Of a DNA stretch of 64,000 bases, positions 33,521-45,125 are shown piece by piece. A program made the position numbers and the translations under genes. Within the stretch, counting starts at the first letter, position 1. Each line of letters begins with the position of its first letter. This DNA comes from Ahaetulla prasina (Eukaryota > Chordata > Lepidosauria > Squamata > Colubridae). The notes below the pieces were generated by a model. It was given only the letters and a program-made list of their open reading frames with translations, had not been told where the DNA came from and did not search any database. The stretch covers positions 301,520,516 through 301,584,515 of the forward strand of contig NC_080539.1 of the NCBI RefSeq assembly GCF_028640845.1, read 5' to 3'.

Positions 33521-34171
33521 AGTGGCATTAAAAGCCTGGCAAAAAGCATTCTGAGTTTCCTTCTAAGTTGTGGTAAGGAGAGAGAGCTTGCTTAAACTTG
33601 TGTAATTCTCAAAGGAGCATTTAAGAATTAAAAAATATTCAGAGCTGAACTTGGAGAGAGCTGAACAGTTCTTAATTATCAAATGCCTCTTTGTTGGAAC
33701 AAAGATTCCAGCAAATGTTGCTGATAAAGTGTGGGACAAACTGTTGAATTGTATTCAGAAGGCAACCGGAAAGAAATAAAGGTATTTTAATACAACAGTA
33801 ATGCAAGACACAAAAGAAACCTCATCCACTGCTAGTGCTTTTATAACAGTTTTATTAGAGTATATATACATGTATAAAGACAAAAATCTCATATAAATTA
33901 AGGAAACTATAAAAAGATAAAATAAAAAAGTGCAAAGAGATAGAAGTAAATAAAAAAATAAAAAGGAAGATACATAAAAGATGACCTCTCCTTTTTGTAA
34001 AAACAATTTCGGTAACTTAATATCTTCTCTCGTATTTCAGTAAAAAAAATTTATTCCCCATATCTCATCCCTTATGAATAATCAAATTATAAAAAACTCA
34101 GCCCTAATCAGCAAGTCTATTAAGAGCTTCCGAAAACAGTAATATATTGCCTTTGTGACTAAGACAAGAAG
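33521..34171. other. AT-rich non-coding stretch
   Basis: A-rich from 33840 to 34000; possibly an old LINE 3' tail, but no family recognised. Confidence 0.35.
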
Positions 34172-35155
34172 TAACGGGCACTATGCCTTTTGCTCCCGAT
34201 GGGAGGCTTGACGGGGCTAGTTTTCTGGATTGGCCTTCTTTAAGCTTCAGGGCCTACCAACTGGCTGGAGATGGAGGACACTGGTTGGCATGGGTCCTTC
34301 TCAGCTAAGGGCTCCTGGTGTCCTCAATTTGACAGGGTTGGCAAGGCATCAACCAAGCCCAGGACAGCCAGTCTGGCTGCAGCGGCCAAGATATGGGCCA
34401 AGGCTAGGGCACGTAGAGGGTCCTCCAAGGCAGAGGAAAGAACTGTGCAAATGAGGCAGAAGGCCCTGGACAAAGAATTTGCCTTTAAGGCCTTTAAAAG
34501 GGCTTGTCTACTTCCAGCATAGCAGAAGGCCAGCTGGTGTCCACGCCTGCAGATTTGTTTGTTCAGTGTGGGGCTTCTAACCTATACCTCCCAACGCTCT
34601 ACAGTTATCTGACTTGGGACCTGACAAGAGTTACAGGCACTAACCAAGACACCTTTTGAACCGTTGTGGGAGACTAGTCTTCACCTATTCTCATGTAAGA
34701 TTACTTTCCTTGTGGCCATCACATCTGCCCGAAGGATATCAGAGTTGGTGGCATTATTGGTGAGGAAGGACCTTTGTATTTTTCACTCCAGCAGGGTGGT
34801 CCTGCAGCTGGACCCTGCCTTTCTTACAAAGGTCAACTCCTTGTTTCACCAAGCACAGGAGTCGGTCCTGCCGGATTTCTGTCCAAGGCACACCTTGGAG
34901 CAGACCTGGCATACGCTGGATGTTAGGAGGGCCCTCTGTATTTACATCTCAAGGATCACTTCCTTCAGGAAGACTGAATCCCTGTTCGTCTCCTTTCAAC
35001 CATCGACTCTGGGCCACCTTCCATGGTAAGACGTTGGCTTAGGGCATGTATAGCCCGTGCTTACGAGCTTCAGGTTCTCCTGGTGCCCATTCTACTCGCA
35101 GCCCATTCTACTCGCAGTTCAACTACGACGGCGGCCTGGGCTAACCCCACAGATT
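34172..35155 (+). mobile_element. DIRS fragment 3, internally deleted
   Basis: The 5' part (34271-34522) encodes a gag-like start: GSFSAKGSWCPQFDRVGKAS, KPRTASLAAAAK, KAEERTVQMRQKALDKEF. This is very close to DIRS 1 at 15283. At about 34560 it passes into recombinase sequence (34664-35029) with ITSARRISELVALLVRKDL, LQLDPAFLTKVNSLFHQAQE and TWHTLDVRRALCIYI. It then reaches a duplicated HSTR segment and stops near 35155. Everything between early gag and mid recombinase is missing, and no terminal repeat is seen on the right. It belongs to the DIRS 1 subfamily but with a different deletion. Its first 72 bp recur exactly at 36494-36565. Confidence 0.75.
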
Positions 35156-36119
35156 TACTGGATCTACTGGAAAGCAGGTAGGGTATCATTTGTCGGGCAT
35201 TCATGATAGCTCTCTTGGGAGTATAGCTGTTGACCATTGCCCCATTGTTGTCATAAAAATATAGCAGTTGCTTTTCCTTGAAAATTATTTTGACATTTAT
35301 TTCATTCATTTCGGATGCCTTATTTTTATAGATAGGTATTTAGTTACCATAACAACATTTGTTTTTTTCCTAAATGCATCAATTTTGAGGCTGTTTCTCT
35401 GGCTAAAGAAAAGTACACTTTGACAGATGGTATACTTAAGTTAGAATTCTGATAAATGAAATAGTCTTGTGATACTTCAAGAAAAGAAGTGTTAAGAAGT
35501 TTCTCTGATGGAGAACTTTAACAAAATATGGTGATTAAGAGAATAGGTATGCAAAATACATTACCTTTTACAGCTAAACAGAGTGGTATAATATTCTGTG
35601 GCATTTCATCTCTGAAGTCAAAGTATATGTGCAGAGTAGCATAATCCTTAATGAAAACAGAAATATATAAAGATGGCCAGGACAAAAAATAAATTTAATT
35701 TAATTTATATTTTAATTAAAATTAAGTATTTTAATTAAAATATACATTAAAACACATCTAGGACCTTCTCAAATAATAAGTACACCTGTCACATGTTTAA
35801 AAAAGTAATTTGTTGACAATTTTGAAAGGAGTGACTATATCCAAGTATCTAAAAAGTCATACAAAAGCCTGCGTTCATTTAGTTGTTTTGCTTATTCTCT
35901 GTAATGTAGACCTATAAAGTGCAGTTTCACCTAAGAAGAACAAATTTAGCAAGCTACAGACACCTCCCATATTTTTTTGTAGATATCAGTACATGGACTG
36001 ATGGAACTGAAGAACTACAGGAATTGAGTAGTATTTCCTGTAATTCGAATTCTGTTACTTGCGTACTTATGGCAAACTCTTCCTAGCTTCTCTGGCTGTC
36101 AGGTAGGACATGAGAGGCT
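35156..36119. other. AT-rich non-coding stretch
   Basis: Contains self-complementary TTTAATTAAAATTAAG runs at 35690-35745. No gene. Confidence 0.4.
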
Positions 36120-36337
36120 AGATTTTGGAGAATATTAATTGTTTTAAGGGAGGGTCAGTGCCTTAAAGAAGCAGTAGCGTACCTCATCTTGGAAATGCCT
36201 TTTCTGGACCCAGCCATTTTAGACAATGTTCATCCAGTGTCCAATCTCTCGCTTTTAGAAAAAGTTGTAGAAAACTTTGTGTTCAGTTAGAAAGGTTCCT
36301 AGATGAAACTTATTATCTGGATTCCAGCAATCTGATC

Positions 36338-36907
36338 ATAGAATAGAATAGAATAGAATAGAATTTTATTGGCCAAGTGTGATTGGACACACAAGGAATT
36401 TGTCTTGGTGCATATGCTCTCAGTGTACATAAAAGAAAAGATACGTTCATCAAGGTACAACATTTACAACACAATTGATGATCAATATAGCAATAACGGG
36501 CACTATGCCTTTTGCTCCCGATGGGAGGCTTGACGGGGCTAGTTTTCTGGATTGGCCTTCTTTAAATCATAAGGATTGCCAGCAACAAGTTATAGTCATA
36601 CAGTCATAAGTGGAAAGAGATTGGTGATGGGAACTATGAAACGATTAATAGTAGTGCAGATTCAGTAAATAGTCTGACAGTGTTGAGGGAATTATTTGTT
36701 TAGCAGAGTGATGGCCTTCGGGAAAAAACTGTTCTTGTGTCTAGTTGTTCTGGTGTGCAGTGCTCTATAGCGTCGTTTTGAGGGTAGGAGTTGAAACAGT
36801 TTATGTCCAGGATGCGAGGGATCTGCAAATATTTTCACGGCCCTCTTCTTGATTCGTGCAGTATACAGGTCCTCAATGGAAGGCAAGTTGGTAGCAATTA
36901 TTTTTTC
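36338..36907 (-). mobile_element. Rex1-type LINE 3' fragment with a 72-bp insert
   Basis: A short GAATA tail at 36338-36362 is followed by the 3' UTR TTTTATTGGCCAAGTGTGAT. The antisense RT C-terminus ends LFQLLPSKRRYRALHTRTTR, HKNSFFPKAITLLNK (frame 36925-36692). It is nearly identical to 48416-48992 except for a 72-bp foreign segment at 36494-36565. It is flanked by L2 sequence that joins across it with a possible TCAT duplication. Confidence 0.82.
36494..36565 (+). repeat. 72-bp segment identical to 34172-34243
   Basis: The segment starts TAACGGGCACTATGCC and ends GGCCTTCTTTAA. It matches the left edge of DIRS fragment 3 base for base, and the match stops on both sides. It is absent from the other Rex1 copies at the same place. 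Confidence 0.9.
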
Positions 36908-37880
36908 ATGAGGCAGAAATGGCATTGTTGCTCAGGTTGATTGCCTTCACAGGATGCTAATAGGGGACCCACCTCGTTCTTCACCCTTTAGATCCTTCAG
37001 TGACATTTGAAACCATCAACCATGGTATGCTGCTAAATTGTTTGTAAACATTATGAGTAGGAGTTCCATTTTATGGTGATTCCACTTTATCTGAGTAAAT
37101 AGTTGCAGTAAATAATCATAGGGAAAAACACTCAAGTCTGCAACCACACCTATGGGGGGGGGCACAGGGCCCGGGGGTTCTCCACGCTACATGTACAAAG
37201 CTCTCAAACCATGATTTACAGTAATAGACTTTTGCAAGTTTGAAAATATTTCTCCCCTCTTTTTTTTTTTTGTCTTCAGAAAACAAGGGATGGCATTATT
37301 TCAGAATACTATAACTTTGAGATTGCAGCTCAGGGTTCCTTGTGATTACTTAAAAAGCTATTTGTGGTTTAGCTCTTTGTGGATATGTCAGGTACCTCTT
37401 TTCAAACTAACCGCAGCCTGTCCAATCCAGTTGTTTTGAGGAGACTTGGCTAAGAGTTTCTCTGTTTTGGAGGTTATGGTATGAATGAGGTGGCAAGAAT
37501 ACTCTTCCCCTGAAATTGAATAGCGTCTTTTCCTCTCATGGAAAATTGTTAAAACCTGATTATTTGATCAGTAAATACTTGTTAAAATATTACACTCTTA
37601 CTCTTGAACCAGTTCTCTCCTACTGGCTTTTTGTACAGTCTTAAAAGTTGTGGTTTTTCCTTTTGCCTTGGTGATCCAGATATTGTTAGAGCCTGTAATG
37701 TAATTTTGTTGATTGCTGTTGGTTATTTTTTATACTTTGACTGCCTATTGTGTTGTATGTTTTATATATTTTTATATTTATATGATTTTATATTGTTCCT
37801 TGTTTGTATATAGTCTGTATATATATATATAGTCCCAGAGCTATGTATTTGAGATGTGCAGCGATATAAATTGAATGAGT

Positions 37881-38651
37881 GAATATATATATATATTAAT
37901 TCAAGTTTTCATGTGGAGAGGGGAACTGTATAGCCTTTTAAATATTGAGTTCTCATCATTCCTCAACTTTGGGACTATGTTCTTTCGCTGTGTCACTATT
38001 GTGTATTTATTTATTAAAGCTGCTCTCAGTTTTTCTTTTGAAGCACTAATGGGGAATATAAATTATTTGAATTGGGATGCAAATGATTTTTGGTCCAAGA
38101 CCACACTTGTCCTTTAGGTCAGGAATCTCCAATCTTGGCAACTTTAAGCCTGGCGGATTTCAACTCCCAGAATCCCCCAGACAGGACCAAATTTGATTAT
38201 GCTTATATTTAAACTGAATTAATTAAACGTAAGAATTACATTTAATTCTTAAATGTAAGAATTAATTAAATGTAGTTTAATTAAGGACAATCTATATAAT
38301 TAATGTAATTAATATGCTGCATATATTTAATAGCTTTTTTCCTTCTGTCCTATTAATAATTAGGGCTATAATTACCTTATCAGGCGTCGTCTTGGTTATT
38401 TCTATAGATCCTGTTATCCTAAATTTAAAGTCTAAGGAAATAAGCCTGGAATTTGGATTCTTACATGATTTGCTAGGCCTGTCCTTTATCTGCAGGAATG
38501 GTGTAATAAATCAGAAGGGCACTGTAGGAAGAGAACTGTGGTAGCCAGAAGGAGTCTGATACCATTTTTCCCCCCAAGCTAACACATTTTATTAAAAACA
38601 TAACCTTTCATGAACTAAAGCTAACTTCATCACATGAAGGGTTTCTTTAAC
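37881..38651. other. AT-rich non-coding stretch
   Basis: Contains TA-repeats (37819-37832, 37884-37897), palindromic AATTAAATGTA runs near 38220-38310, and a piece at 38119-38180 (CTTGGCAACTTTAAG, TTCAACTCCCAGAATCCCCC) that looks like part of a common squamate miniature element. Confidence 0.4.
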
Positions 38652-38805
38652 AGATTAACAGAGTTGGAAGGGATGTTGTAGATCATCTAGTCCTTGATCA
38701 GTTTCCATCCATTATTTGTCTGGCCTTCGGGTCCCTTGGAAAAAAGCTTGACCCCTTCCTCTCTGTGGCAGCCCCTCAAATATTGGAACACTGCTATGTT
38801 AAGGT
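38652..38805 (-). mobile_element. CR1 LINE 3' relic
   Basis: Antisense CR1 3' end (AACAGAGTTGGAAGGGATG, CATCTAGTCC) joined directly to the part around GATCAGTTTCCATCCATT and CCTCTGTGGCAGCCCCTCAA; an internal piece is missing. Confidence 0.75.
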
Positions 38806-38812
38806 CTAAACT

Positions 38813-38987
38813 AGGGATGTCCAACCAGCAACCAGTGGACAGCTAGTAATGCAGCCCACAAGACTCCCAAAATAAAGGAAGTTTGTTATTTATATACATT
38901 AACTATATTATATATTTTATATGTGGCCCGAGACAATCCCTCTTCACTCAGTGCAGCCCAAGCAAGCCAAAAAGTTGGACATACCTG
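38813..38987. mobile_element. Possible hAT-like miniature element
   Basis: The left CTAGGGATGTCCAACC and right GTTGGACATACCTGG are inverted repeats. The body contains TGCAGCCCACAAG and GTGCAGCCCAAGC. No clear target duplication. Confidence 0.45.
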
Positions 38988-40317
38988 GCCTTAACTGATG
39001 CAGGATTTTAATTGTGACTGGGGAAGGAAAGTAAGACAGGTGTCAGCTTTGGAAGCCATATTAGGCTGGAAGCTGCCAAGCTGCCACCTTCTCATGTGTG
39101 GGAAAGTAGGAGGGGGGATTTAGTAGAGGGGTTGTCTTTAGACATAATAACATTCTTCCTGTCGGTCAAGGTCAGGCCGATCCTGCATCTGGAGAAGGTT
39201 GATTATACTATTGGAGGTTACATGTGAGACAGATTGCAAGTATATTATCAGTTAACAATTGCAATATACTAATTCCCATTGTGTTTAAGATCTTATGGAA
39301 CATCCTGAAACCTTTTGATGTAGGTGATCTCCAGAACTTATCACAAAAAGACATAGTTGTTTAGACTGAATATTTATAACTTCTTTATCTTAATTTGAAT
39401 AGTTTTCCTGAATTTATAGGAACTGAGTTTCTTGTCCATAGGATTTTTCTTTCAGAAATGGGACTCTTAGCACACTCAGGATCCCAGGCCAGGCACATAT
39501 CCAGGTCTTCAAGGCTTTATGAAAGGCCAACATCCTAATCAGAGTCATCCTAATCGGAAAAGTGAGAATTTCCAAAGGGCAAGTGCTATGGCAGAAAAGG
39601 CACACTATCTAGTCCCCACTAGTTGACATTCCTTGGCTGACAGGACTCAGAGCATGCCCATTCTGCCAGACTGGATTGGGAGATGAAAGTCTCTCAAGTA
39701 ACCCAGCCCCAAGCATGAAAGCTTTAAAGGTGATAATCAGCATACTGAATTGCAGCCAGAAATATACTAGCAACCACAAAGCAGTGGTGTTACATGTGCC
39801 CTTCAAGGTAAGCCCCTTGTACTGCACATTGCAGTCATCCATATGGGATGTCACAAGAGCATGAGTGACTGTGAAAAGAACTACCCAATCTGGGAATGGG
39901 TACAATCGGGTGAAATGCTCCCGGATCGGACGGGATTGCACAATCCGGTAGCGATGGCGGCGGCTGGTTCGGAGGACCGGTAGCAAAAATCCCTGCCCCC
40001 CCCGCCTCTGCTGAGCCGCACCATCTGCAGAGGTGTTTTTTTTAAAAACTTTTAAAAGCCGGTTTTGCTTCAAGCCGAAACAGGCCTTTAAAAGTAAAAA
40101 ACAGCAGAACCTTACTTGTACTCTTACTTGTAGAAAACATGTTTTCTACAAGTAAGAGTAGAGATTCTAAAGCACTTACCTGATTACTGATGAACGCATG
40201 GCTCTCTTTCCAGCCCGAAAGCAGTTTCAGTTTCAGCCAGACAGAATCAATCGCTCAGCTAATCTATTTCCTCGGTGATCAACTGGCTGGCTGAGGAACT
40301 CTGGGATTTGAAGTCCA

Positions 40318-40353
40318 CAATAAAATAAAATAAAATAAAATAATAAAATAAAA
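40318..40353. repeat. AAAAT microsatellite
   Basis: Short pentanucleotide run inside the 939-bp element. Confidence 0.85.
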
Positions 40354-40444
40354 TATTTGTGCAGCTTTCTGAGGTTTGGTGTGTTTTTGTAGTGTTTCAC
40401 TCTAACTACACAAACACAAAATCTCAGAAAGCTGTATGTGGCAT

Positions 40445-40700
40445 ATTGTGTGTGTGTGTGTTGTGTGTGTGTAAAGTGTGAAAGTTGGTTTTTGAGCTTT
40501 TTGTGGCTGTGTGAAGTGTGAAGTGCAGCTGCTTTTACACTGTGTGTGAGTCAGTTGTGTTGTGTTGTATGTGTGTAAAGTGTGAAAGTTGGTTTTTGAG
40601 CTTTTTGTGGCTGTGTGAAGTGCAGCTGCTTTTACATTGTGTGTGAGTCAGTTGTGTTGTGTTGTGTGTGTGTAAAGTGTGAAAGTTGGTTTTTGGTACC
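40445..40700 (+). repeat. GT-rich minisatellite, about 2.5 units
   Basis: A unit of roughly 100-120 bp (TAAAGTGTGAAAGTTGGTTT, GAGCTTTTTGTGGCTGTG, GTGCAGCTGCTTTTACA) recurs starting near 40472, 40576 and 40672. The units differ by small deletions. Confidence 0.8.
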
Positions 40701-41594
40701 TCTTATTGTTTTTTTATACTTTTTTTATTATTTTTATTATTTATTGTTATTGGCAATGCCCACCAAGCCATCTGATCACCAAGCCACGCCCACCAATTAA
40801 GCCACTCCCACAGAACTGGTAGGGAAAATTTTTAGATTTCACCCCGGGTGCAATTAGCACACAACTCAAAGGTATGCAAGGTCTTCTTAACCTTGACTGC
40901 CACTTGCTCTTCCAGCAGAGCTGTGAGTCCAAGAGGATCCCCAGATTGCACACTAGGTTCATCTGAGGCAATTCCACCCCATCCAGGAGCAAAGCTGGAA
41001 AAATCTTGACCCTGGAAGGCCCAAGTACCCACCCAACCACTCAGTCTTGCTTGGCTTGAGCCCTGTCCAGGCCCCTACAGTCTCCAGCACTGAGTTAGGA
41101 CATCCATGACATCAACCCAAACCATTGGATCATCTCACCCAGCAGTCTCATGTAGATTTGAAGAAGAAAAAGAGGATCAAGCCCTATAGCACTCCACAGA
41201 GTAGAGGCTGTGGGCTGGACTTCTCCTCCCCTATTAACACTGACCAGAACAGACCACAGAGGAAGGAGGAAACCACCACATCACAATGTGACCCAACTCT
41301 CAAAGATAGTCCAGAATGATACTATGATTGGTGTTATTGACAACTGCTGTGAGGTCAGGAAGGCCAAAAATAGGTGTGCCACCTCCATCCTGCTTCCACC
41401 CAGAGGTCATCCAAGAATGTAATCAATGTGGTCTCAGTCCCATAGCCCGACTTAAAAATCCTGTCTGAAAAGGGAAGATTGGAGGCTGGATGGAAACTTT
41501 GCAAATTAGATGAGTTTCTCTTCCCTGAGGAAGCCTAAACACTTCCCTTTGATGTTCCCTAAACATTATGTAAGAGAAAGTTATTCTTTCTATA

Positions 41595-42001
41595 GATCCT
41601 TGATTTACGACTGGTCGCTTGACCTACTCAGAGCTATTTCTGACTCCTTTTCAAAGTTACATGGCCATACACACATCCCACGTGATTATATTTTGGACAC
41701 TTAACAACCAGCTCACATTTATGTACATTTGCATATGTACATTTGCAGTATCCGACAGTCACATGACCACAATTTGTGATCTTTTTTTACCAGTTTCTGG
41801 AATTTACTTCCAATTTCCGGCAAAAAGCACTTATTAGGAAAAATGTATGGATTCACCTAATGACCATGCTAAAAAGCATAGTGTTCTCCTAATGACCATG
41901 CTAACTTTAAATCCAGCCACATGATGCCTTGACTATGACCGCAATGATTTATGGCTGTAATTCCAGACTCAATTACAGCCATAAGTCAAAGACATTCTAG
42001 T
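41595..42001. mobile_element. Palindromic MITE relic
   Basis: The left GATCCTTGATTTACGACTGG and the right end, whose complement reads AGAATGTCTTTGACTTATGG, form a diverged inverted pair. The interior carries CACATGACCACAATTTGTG and tandem TAATGACCATGCTAA pieces. It resembles the TA-target MITE family of this window. Confidence 0.5.
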
Positions 42002-44188
42002 TTCTAAATGTTAAAGCTATATTTGCTGAGAGGCCACAAAACTATCATAAATACCTTCCTACTGCTTACCATTTAAGTTTTGTTAGTTTATAATTATATA
42101 TGAGAAATAATTTAGGTTTCTTCTTCATAATCTATTATTATTTCTACAGTTGAGCGCTGCAAGGCAATGTAACACTCCTCTTTTACTCTGCTGATGTATT
42201 CATTAGAATTTTAGTTAAAATCTGGACATCTGAAATAAAATCTAGGCTCATCAACCAGAAGGTTGATTAATTTCACCTTCTGTCAAACACCACATTGCTT
42301 AGGCAGCTCAGCTGAAATGCAAATCTTGATTTATTTTTAGCAAACAATTAATCCTTCACAGGAGAATGTGGGTGTAATTGTCGAATCTAGCAAAGAACTG
42401 CTATTAAACCAACTGCCATAGCAGGTGTTGGGTGGAATCTCCTTCAGTTTTTACCAATGAGTGCTAGTTTTTCATTGTTAAAAAAAGCAGAATAAAGTTA
42501 CGCTTAAAAAGTGTGTTTCCTATGTTCTCCTCTTCCTCCTCCTCCCTTTTTTTTTTGTCCTTTTGAAGTTTCTCCTGATGTTAAAATGTACTATTTCTTC
42601 AAATGCCACCCAAAATGCTCTCTTGATTCTATTTTGGACTTCTTGTTTAAACTAAATAATTAAGTAAATAACTAATTTTAAAATAACTAAATAAATAATT
42701 GAGTTTGATTAAAGAACTTGGATGACCTACACTAATTTTAAAGACTTTTCTAGTGTGCCACTGACAGAGCAATCCAGTTACGTAGTCTTTTTTGTACTGA
42801 AATTGAATTCATTCTTGGCTTCTTATGTACTTTTGAAAGAGTTTTGCATATTCCATACGTATCTCAAATGTGTATTATGTTTATGTATGCATTAATTATA
42901 TATAGATTGTTCAGAATTTCATTGGGTTTGTATTCTGAGTCAAAATACGCTGTTTCAGCAGAAAAAGATAGTTTCAGCAAAATAAACATCCAATTTATTG
43001 AAATTCCAAACATTCAAATTAACTAGTTAAAGATGTTGATGCTTTGTTTTAATGACACATTAAGTGCTATTAAGTGCTACTGTTGCTTCACTATAGATTT
43101 GCTTATTCAGAAAACCACATTTTCTATTGATGTAATGTTACAAACCAGCATATTTATCCGGTTTAGCATGTTTTGAACCCATCCCATAATAAGCCTTCTC
43201 CTCAAAATCTCCACAACTAAAATTGCTGCAATAAATATTGTCAGCACTATAACATTTTGGTCCTGTTATAGAAGTTGTACTTAAACTAAATTTGAATGAG
43301 CTCCCCTTGGTTTTATAAGGGGCATCAATGTGTGTGCATGTTTTGCAATAGTGTGTAGCAATAGTTTTCCCTGTGCCACTTTCTATAGTACTTGGAGGAA
43401 GCTTATAACCCTTTAGAATTGTATTTGTCTTTGTGCAACACTATGACTGACACTGTGATCAGAATTTTATCTAACTCTTATTGCTGGACAAAGAGATTTG
43501 GGTTAAACAAATGACCCATAAAACAGTGCATTGTGTCATGTGCTGCTGAACATACTGAGACAGCATTCATTGTCTTTGTTGGAAAAAGTATGTGAAGCCC
43601 TAGATTAAGCAACCTGCTTAAGGGAGCATGTTGAGCCACATGTTCCAATCAGTAAGATAATTCAGATTGATGACCCTTCTCTATAAAACTGTATGTCAGT
43701 TGCCACCATCAAAGACTGTTTTCAAGACTTAGGTTTGAGTTGACTTGATTAAAAGAGATGTCTTCTGACTTCAGAAAAATGACTGCCAAATATTATATAG
43801 AAAGAGCTGTAAAATACTTGGCCTTCTATCATTCCATAGTTAGACAACACCATTATTACTTTTTCCAAATTTGGTCATCCATTGAACATCACTCCAAGGT
43901 CAAGAAATACAAGACTCCAGAAGATCACAAATAGATAATGGCAAAGGATCTACAGACCCCTACTCTTCCATTATATTTTGATGTTCATGAGAGTACCAGA
44001 AGGAAAATTCTGTGTAAATTCTGGCTTTCCATAGATTGTGGAGAGTCTGAAATGGAGGAAGCTTCCCATTGGGAACAGCCTGTCTGCTTATCTGAGTCCT
44101 GTGTGCTAAATATTATGTTTGTAGGAAACAAAACACTAGTTTCGAGCAAAGCAACCCCAACTGAACTGTACAGTATAAGGGGTAGCAG
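42002..44188. other. Non-coding stretch
   Basis: AT-rich. At about 43500-43700 GTTGGAAAAAGTATGTGAAG looks like the end of an old DNA transposon, but I could not define its partner end. No gene. Confidence 0.35.
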
Positions 44189-44190
44189 TA

Positions 44191-44533
44191 CAGGTAGTCT
44201 TCGACTTAACAACCATAATTGAGCCCAACATTTCTGTTCTTAAGTGAAACATTAGTTAAGTGAGTTTTGCCCCATTTTACAGTCTTTCTTGCCTCAGTTA
44301 AGTGAATCACTGCAGATGATAAATTAGTACCACGGTTGTTAAGTGAATCTGCTTCTCAGAAGGCGATCACATGACCTTGGGACACAGCAGCAGTCATAAA
44401 TATGAACCAGTTGCCAAGCATCTAAATTTTGATCATGTGATCATGGGGGTGCTGCAAAGGTCATAACTGAAGAACAGTCATAAATCACTTTTTTCAGTGC
44501 CGATGTAACTTTGTAAGTGGAGGAGACTACCTG
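44191..44533 (+). mobile_element. Palindromic MITE with TA target duplication
   Basis: It begins CAGGTAGTCTTCGACTTAAC and ends GGAGGAGACTACCTG, with TA on both sides (44189-44190, 44534-44535). The interior has TTAAGTGAATCACTGCAG, GATCATGTGATCATGG and similar motifs shared with 22446-22831. Confidence 0.85.
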
Positions 44534-44535
44534 TA

Positions 44536-45125
44536 GCATGCTTTGAGGTCCCAGATAGTTAACAGTCATTGAGAGAACAATGATTTGGATTGTACCAGTA
44601 AATTCTGCAAGAGAAACCTAAGAGTATCTCTTAGTAAATTGAAGCTAAATAAATGTGGTTCATGCAGCACAACATCAATCCTAAAGACACAAGTAAGAAT
44701 GGCTACAAAAGAATGGGTGAAGCATTTTTTTATTATTATTTTGGAATGACTGACGCAAAATTCCATCCGTAACAAAACTGAATGGTTGTGACATGACTTG
44801 AAGAGCAGTTTATGCAAGATGTCCACAAAGTACCGTACCTGTGCAATGAAACGGTTCTGTAAAGAGGAATTGGCCAAAATATCTCTGATGGATATCAGGT
44901 CTAGGAAGTGTCTGGTTGAATCTTAGCTGCTAGAGGAGATGCCAACACTGGTTACTAAATTTAAAGTTTAATGTAATGTTCCCCAACAATATCAGTTCAA
45001 TATGTTTAGTAAAGACGTGACTCAGGACAGTGGTATGCTTTCTGTTTAACAAAATTATCTATTAATAGGAATTAGAGATTAAACTTCAACCACATTTTGG
45101 TCCATACTATTAGACTAGAATTTTA
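44536..45125. other. Non-coding stretch
   Basis: No gene or repeat family recognised. Confidence 0.4.

Larger units (their letters stand above)
36120..37880 (+). mobile_element. L2-type LINE, split by a Rex1 fragment
   Basis: 36120-36337 reads in broken frames as MPFLDPAILDNV-, PVSNLSLLEKVVEN- and RFLDETYYLDS-like blocks of an L2 RT. After the Rex1 fragment it resumes at about 36906 with an AEMALLLRLI-like block and ETINHGMLL. Later come the C-terminal region and a 3' end at 37820-37880 with AGTCCCAGAGCTATGTATTTGAGATG and CAGCGATATAAATTGAATGA, the usual L2 tail. Many stops; old copy, + orientation. Confidence 0.72.
39907..40845 (+). mobile_element. hAT-like non-autonomous element with internal minisatellite
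   Basis: The left end CGGGTGAAATGCTCCCGG and right end TTTAGATTTCACCCC form short inverted repeats. The flanks are GGGTACAAT (39898-39906) and GGGTGCAAT (40846-40854), an 8-9 bp duplication with one mismatch. The interior includes an AAAAT microsatellite (40318-40353) and a GT-rich minisatellite. The 3' portion carries CACGCCCACC repeats. No transposase seen. Confidence 0.72.
39430..41500 (-). mobile_element. L2-type LINE (-), split by a hAT-like element
   Basis: The minus strand shows QSGFRPGYGTET-like (about 41440), LSAAFDTIDHSIIL-like (about 41340) and VELPQMNLVCNLGILLDSQL (about 40960) blocks. After the insertion come TVTHALVTSHMDDCNVQYKG (about 39855) and further C-terminal text. Many stops and shifts. 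The two halves match adjacent parts of L2 RT and meet exactly at the 9-bp duplication flanking 39907-40845. Confidence 0.75.
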
